From: Jiulongibacter sediminis
GTDB lineage: Bacteria; Bacteroidota; Bacteroidia; Cytophagales; Spirosomataceae
Assembly: GCF_001306455.1 (NCBI RefSeq)
Contig: NZ_LGTQ01000005.1
Span: 558,001 to 622,000, forward strand
Reading direction: 5' to 3'
Length of the DNA stretch: 64,000 nucleotides
The translations under genes were made by a program, and so were the position numbers. Below, piece by piece: positions 61,811 through 64,000 of the stretch (positions are counted from its first letter, which is position 1; every line of letters begins with the position of its first letter). The notes beneath the pieces were generated by a model, which saw only the letters and a program-made list of their open reading frames with translations, was not told where the DNA came from and ran no database searches.

Positions 61811-61992
61811 TTATCTGAAGGTACGTATTTCTCGAAATCAGGAATAGAACTGCATGAACCTGATGAGCAAGAGGAACATCCAGATTGATTTTTCCCATTT
61901 TTCAGAATAAAACGATCAGATCCTTTTTTGATTAAATAGCCTAGAGCACCTCCAAAAAGTGCCAGAATCAATATATTTTCTAAAACTACCAT
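61807..61992 (-). CDS. Small membrane-anchored Cys-rich protein
   Basis: 61 residues. One N-terminal helix (ENILILALFGGALGYLI), then a basic stretch and a Cys-Ser cluster CSSCSSGSCSS with three Cys in a CxxCxxxxC spacing. It looks like the FeoB-associated Cys-rich small protein family, but no feo genes are near. It overlaps the YfiT-like gene by 7 bp. Metal or thiol binding is inferred from the cluster only. Confidence 0.65.
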   Translation of the reverse strand: MVVLENILILALFGGALGYLIKKGSDRFILKNGKNQSGCSSCSSGSCSSIPDFEKYVPSDN

Positions 61993-62504
61993 TCTCCTTT
62001 ACAGATTTTTATATGTGCCAAATGGTGCTGACCATGCCAGGCGTATAGTGCCATCACCGTTTTAATATTCCAGAGTTTTTTGGACTCAGGGTGGAAGTAT
62101 TGCTTGTTTAATTCGTCATCAGTATAAGATGACAATAAGGCTACCACTTTGGCGTGAATGCTTTTAATCATATTCACTGAAACGTCTATTGGTAATTGAT
62201 AATCAGCTTCTTTAGCCCATCTGTCTTCAAAATAAGCTTTAATATGAGGGGTTTCCTCCGTTTGCGTCCACTTTAACCTGACCAGCATATTCATATGACT
62301 ATCAGCAACATGATGAATAACCTGCCTCGCCGTCCAACCACCTGGCCTATAAGCCGTTGAAAGTTGTTCTTCCGAAATATCTGAAGTAACAGTGGCCAAT
62401 TCTTTAGGGAAATCTCCCAGATTCTGAAGAAATTCATCAAGTTCAGCACGAGTATAAGAATCCTGAGCTTTGAAGTTTCCAATGGGATATTGCAATTCTT
62501 TCAT
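61986..62504 (-). CDS. YfiT-like (bacillithiol) DinB-family thiol transferase
   Basis: 172 residues. LQYPIGNFKAQDSYT at the N-terminus, RPGGWTARQVIHHVADSHMN, and YAWHGQHHLAHIKI with the metal-binding His pair are the signatures of the YfiT/BstA metal-dependent hydrolase or bacillithiol S-transferase group. Cytosolic. It fits with the bacilliredoxin at 19451. It is 6 bp downstream of the inositol monophosphatase gene. Confidence 0.9.
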   Translation of the reverse strand: MKELQYPIGNFKAQDSYTRAELDEFLQNLGDFPKELATVTSDISEEQLSTAYRPGGWTARQVIHHVADSHMNMLVRLKWTQTEETPHIKAYFEDRWAKEADYQLPIDVSVNMIKSIHAKVVALLSSYTDDELNKQYFHPESKKLWNIKTVMALYAWHGQHHLAHIKICKGEW

Positions 62505-62510
62505 ATTGAA

Positions 62511-63314
62511 TCAATTAAACCAAAAACGTTTTATTTCAGACAGAAGTTCTTTGTGAACCGCATTTCCGGCGACAACAAACCCTCCAAATAAATGATCATC
62601 ACTTCCCTCAAAATCTGTGACTATTCCCCCGGCTTCTTCAACAAGTAAAATTCCGGCAGCCATGTCCCATGAATTGAGATTGTACTCATAAAAACCGTCA
62701 AAATATCCACTTGCTACGTATGCCAGATCAATGGCGGCTGATCCAAAACGCCTCAAACCATGAGTTTTTTGCATTAATGACTCAAGGATAAGAAGATACT
62801 TATCCATATTTTCAAATTTGTAGTACGGAAAACCTGTGGCTAATAAGCTTTCACCTAAAGTTTGAGACTGAGCCACCTTGATGGAGCGACCATTACAAAA
62901 AGCACCACCACCTTTTATCGCGGTATACATTTCATTAACCGGTATATGATAAATCACACCGACCAATACTGTTTTGCCCTTGGCCAAAGCCAGACTAACC
63001 GAGTAATTCGGAACATTATGAATGTAATTAGCTGTACCATCAAGTGGGTCAATAATCCAGTTCAGGCCGTCCATATCTGCAGTATCTGCCGTTCCTTCTT
63101 CTGTAATGAACCCCGCTGCTGGCAAAATTTGACGTAGTTGAGATACAATCAGTTTCTCCGCTTGTTTATCAACATAAGATACCACATTATTGACATCTTT
63201 GTACTCTACAGCCTCAGAATAAAACCTTTTACGCTCGTTTGCAATGAACTCTCCGGCTTCCTGAGCCGTTTTTTGAAGCTTTTCGCAAATATCCTTTAAA
63301 TCATTCTTTTCCAT
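62511..63314 (-). CDS. Inositol-1-monophosphatase family protein
   Basis: 267 residues. Metal-binding motifs: ITEEGT (Glu), WIIDPLDGTANYIHN (DPxDGT), and WDMAAGILLVEEAGG for the third Asp. Mg-dependent sugar- or inositol-phosphate phosphatase; SuhB- or CysQ-like roles cannot be told apart. Overlaps the upstream gene by 19 bp, and is upstream of the YfiT-like gene. Confidence 0.93.
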   Translation of the reverse strand: MEKNDLKDICEKLQKTAQEAGEFIANERKRFYSEAVEYKDVNNVVSYVDKQAEKLIVSQLRQILPAAGFITEEGTADTADMDGLNWIIDPLDGTANYIHNVPNYSVSLALAKGKTVLVGVIYHIPVNEMYTAIKGGGAFCNGRSIKVAQSQTLGESLLATGFPYYKFENMDKYLLILESLMQKTHGLRRFGSAAIDLAYVASGYFDGFYEYNLNSWDMAAGILLVEEAGGIVTDFEGSDDHLFGGFVVAGNAVHKELLSEIKRFWFN

Positions 63315-64000
63315 ACTAAATATGATCTCATCAGTACAATTCCTGCAATGGGCAGAATGGCTACATTAAATGTTTGTGGTAAAAACTTGAACAGTAGGAG
63401 CAAGGCGATTACCATAACCATTTGAACCAGAAAAACCTTTTTCACTAAAGGCTGTTTTGCTTTTTTCTTAACAAAAAGTGCTAAAGGAAAAAGAATCGGC
63501 AGAGCCCATAATACATTCCAGTTGTATTCAGTTACTCCGTGATCAGTAAAAAACCAAAGGAGTAAAAAGATAAAACCGCATAGACCTGTTAGAGTGAAAA
63601 GAACTTTATCCAGCGACAAATACCATTTTCCACTCTGAGATTCTCTATAACTGATGAAAAGAAAAGCCAGAAACAAAATAGCGAAGAACATAAATGGCTT
63701 TATTGGAAGCGACTTTGATTCATTTGAAGCCATATTCAAATCGTACTTCGTTTGTACTAGAGGAAACCATTCGCCATTTCTTCTAATTTTAGCCGAGTCA
63801 AAGGCTGCCATCAAATTATCAGGAATAAACATTGCCCGATAGGCGTTGGTGGTCTCATCGGCTGGAACTCCAATTAACAAGTCCATCCCAAACTCTGACC
63901 AGTCATTATTGCTTTTCTGACTGCTAATTTTTATCCAATCCCGGAAGGACTTTTCTGCATTCAATGTTTGGCTGAACTGTAAACTATCTCCTGTGGCATA
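63296..64000 (-). CDS. DUF4105 (Lnb-like) membrane protein, C-terminal part; 5' end outside window
   Basis: The frame is open to the window edge (235 codons), so the N-terminus is missing. The visible start SEFGMDLLIGVPADETTN...AMFIPDNLMAAFDSAKI is the conserved C-terminal part of the DUF4105 (Lnb N-terminal periplasmic-type) domain of Bacteroidota. It is followed by about five transmembrane helices (FMFFAILFLAFLFISY to VFLVQMVMVIALLLLFKF). Lnb is a lipoprotein N-acyltransferase in relatives; whether this is such an enzyme depends on the missing catalytic part. Confidence 0.75.
   Translation of the reverse strand, partial: YATGDSLQFSQTLNAEKSFRDWIKISSQKSNNDWSEFGMDLLIGVPADETTNAYRAMFIPDNLMAAFDSAKIRRNGEWFPLVQTKYDLNMASNESKSLPIKPFMFFAILFLAFLFISYRESQSGKWYLSLDKVLFTLTGLCGFIFLLLWFFTDHGVTEYNWNVLWALPILFPLALFVKKKAKQPLVKKVFLVQMVMVIALLLLFKFLPQTFNVAILPIAGIVLMRSYLVWKRMI

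Noticed and set aside
1-64000. CRISPR arrays, insertion sequences and rRNA genes
   Set aside because: No regularly spaced repeats, transposase genes or rRNA sequence were seen; the only mobile feature is the tRNA-Ser-integrated element.

Overview
The window looks like a chromosome segment of a Bacteroidota bacterium, probably of the Cytophagales/Flammeovirga-like group. The evidence is a GldC gliding protein, a very large secreted protein with a gliding-motility-type (type IX secretion) C-terminal domain, the fused LpxC-FabZ enzyme typical of the phylum, a fused DAHP synthase/chorismate mutase, a long insert-bearing IspG, TAnnTTTG-type -7 promoter elements, few Shine-Dalgarno sequences and moderate-to-low G+C. 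The genus cannot be fixed from the sequence alone.

Layout. 1-8.2 kb: the end of a sensor kinase with its NarL-type regulator, gldC, ispG, queE and small conserved genes. 8.3-8.7 kb: tmRNA (ssrA, minus strand). 8.8-11.8 kb: arginine deiminase and CtlX-like hydrolase, followed by a DUF3307 membrane gene broken by an in-frame TGA. 12-19.9 kb: Fe-S assembly genes sufC, sufD, sufS, sufE, a DUF59 gene and a bacilliredoxin, split by a four-gene minus-strand block and lacking sufB. 20-30.4 kb: hemW, a methyltransferase, aroF-like/chorismate mutase, lspA, a LysM protein, purEK, an AddB-like nuclease and a DUF2891 lipoprotein.

30.4-37.8 kb is a 7.3-kb integrated element. Its left edge is a 34-bp imperfect copy (30/34 identical) of the 3' end of the tRNA-Ser(UGA) gene found at its right edge, offset by exactly 7300 bp. 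It holds a divergent tyrosine integrase beside the tRNA and one tightly packed plus-strand operon: a 795-residue protein with two GHKL ATPase domains (MORC/Hsp90-like at the N-terminus, histidine-kinase-like at the C-terminus), a stand-alone receiver-domain protein, an HNH endonuclease and an N6-adenine DNA methyltransferase. This reads as a restriction-modification-like defence system under two-component control and is the most notable content of the window.

37.9-64 kb returns to core genes: photolyase and an SDR lacking the usual Tyr; an HD phosphohydrolase-lpxD-lpxC/fabZ-lpxA-ABC lipid A operon running into a large secreted protein; an ECF sigma factor with a putative membrane anti-sigma protein and a Spy-like protein; split transketolase; bcp, M23 and M48 peptidases; mscS/DUF389; sucC; a LolD-like ATPase; a queuosine precursor transporter; a YfiT-like thiol transferase; inositol monophosphatase; and the C-terminal part of a DUF4105 protein cut by the window edge.

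Coordinates of several genes have been shortened from the longest open frame to the start supported by signal peptides, family N-termini or ATGA/TAATG overlaps.
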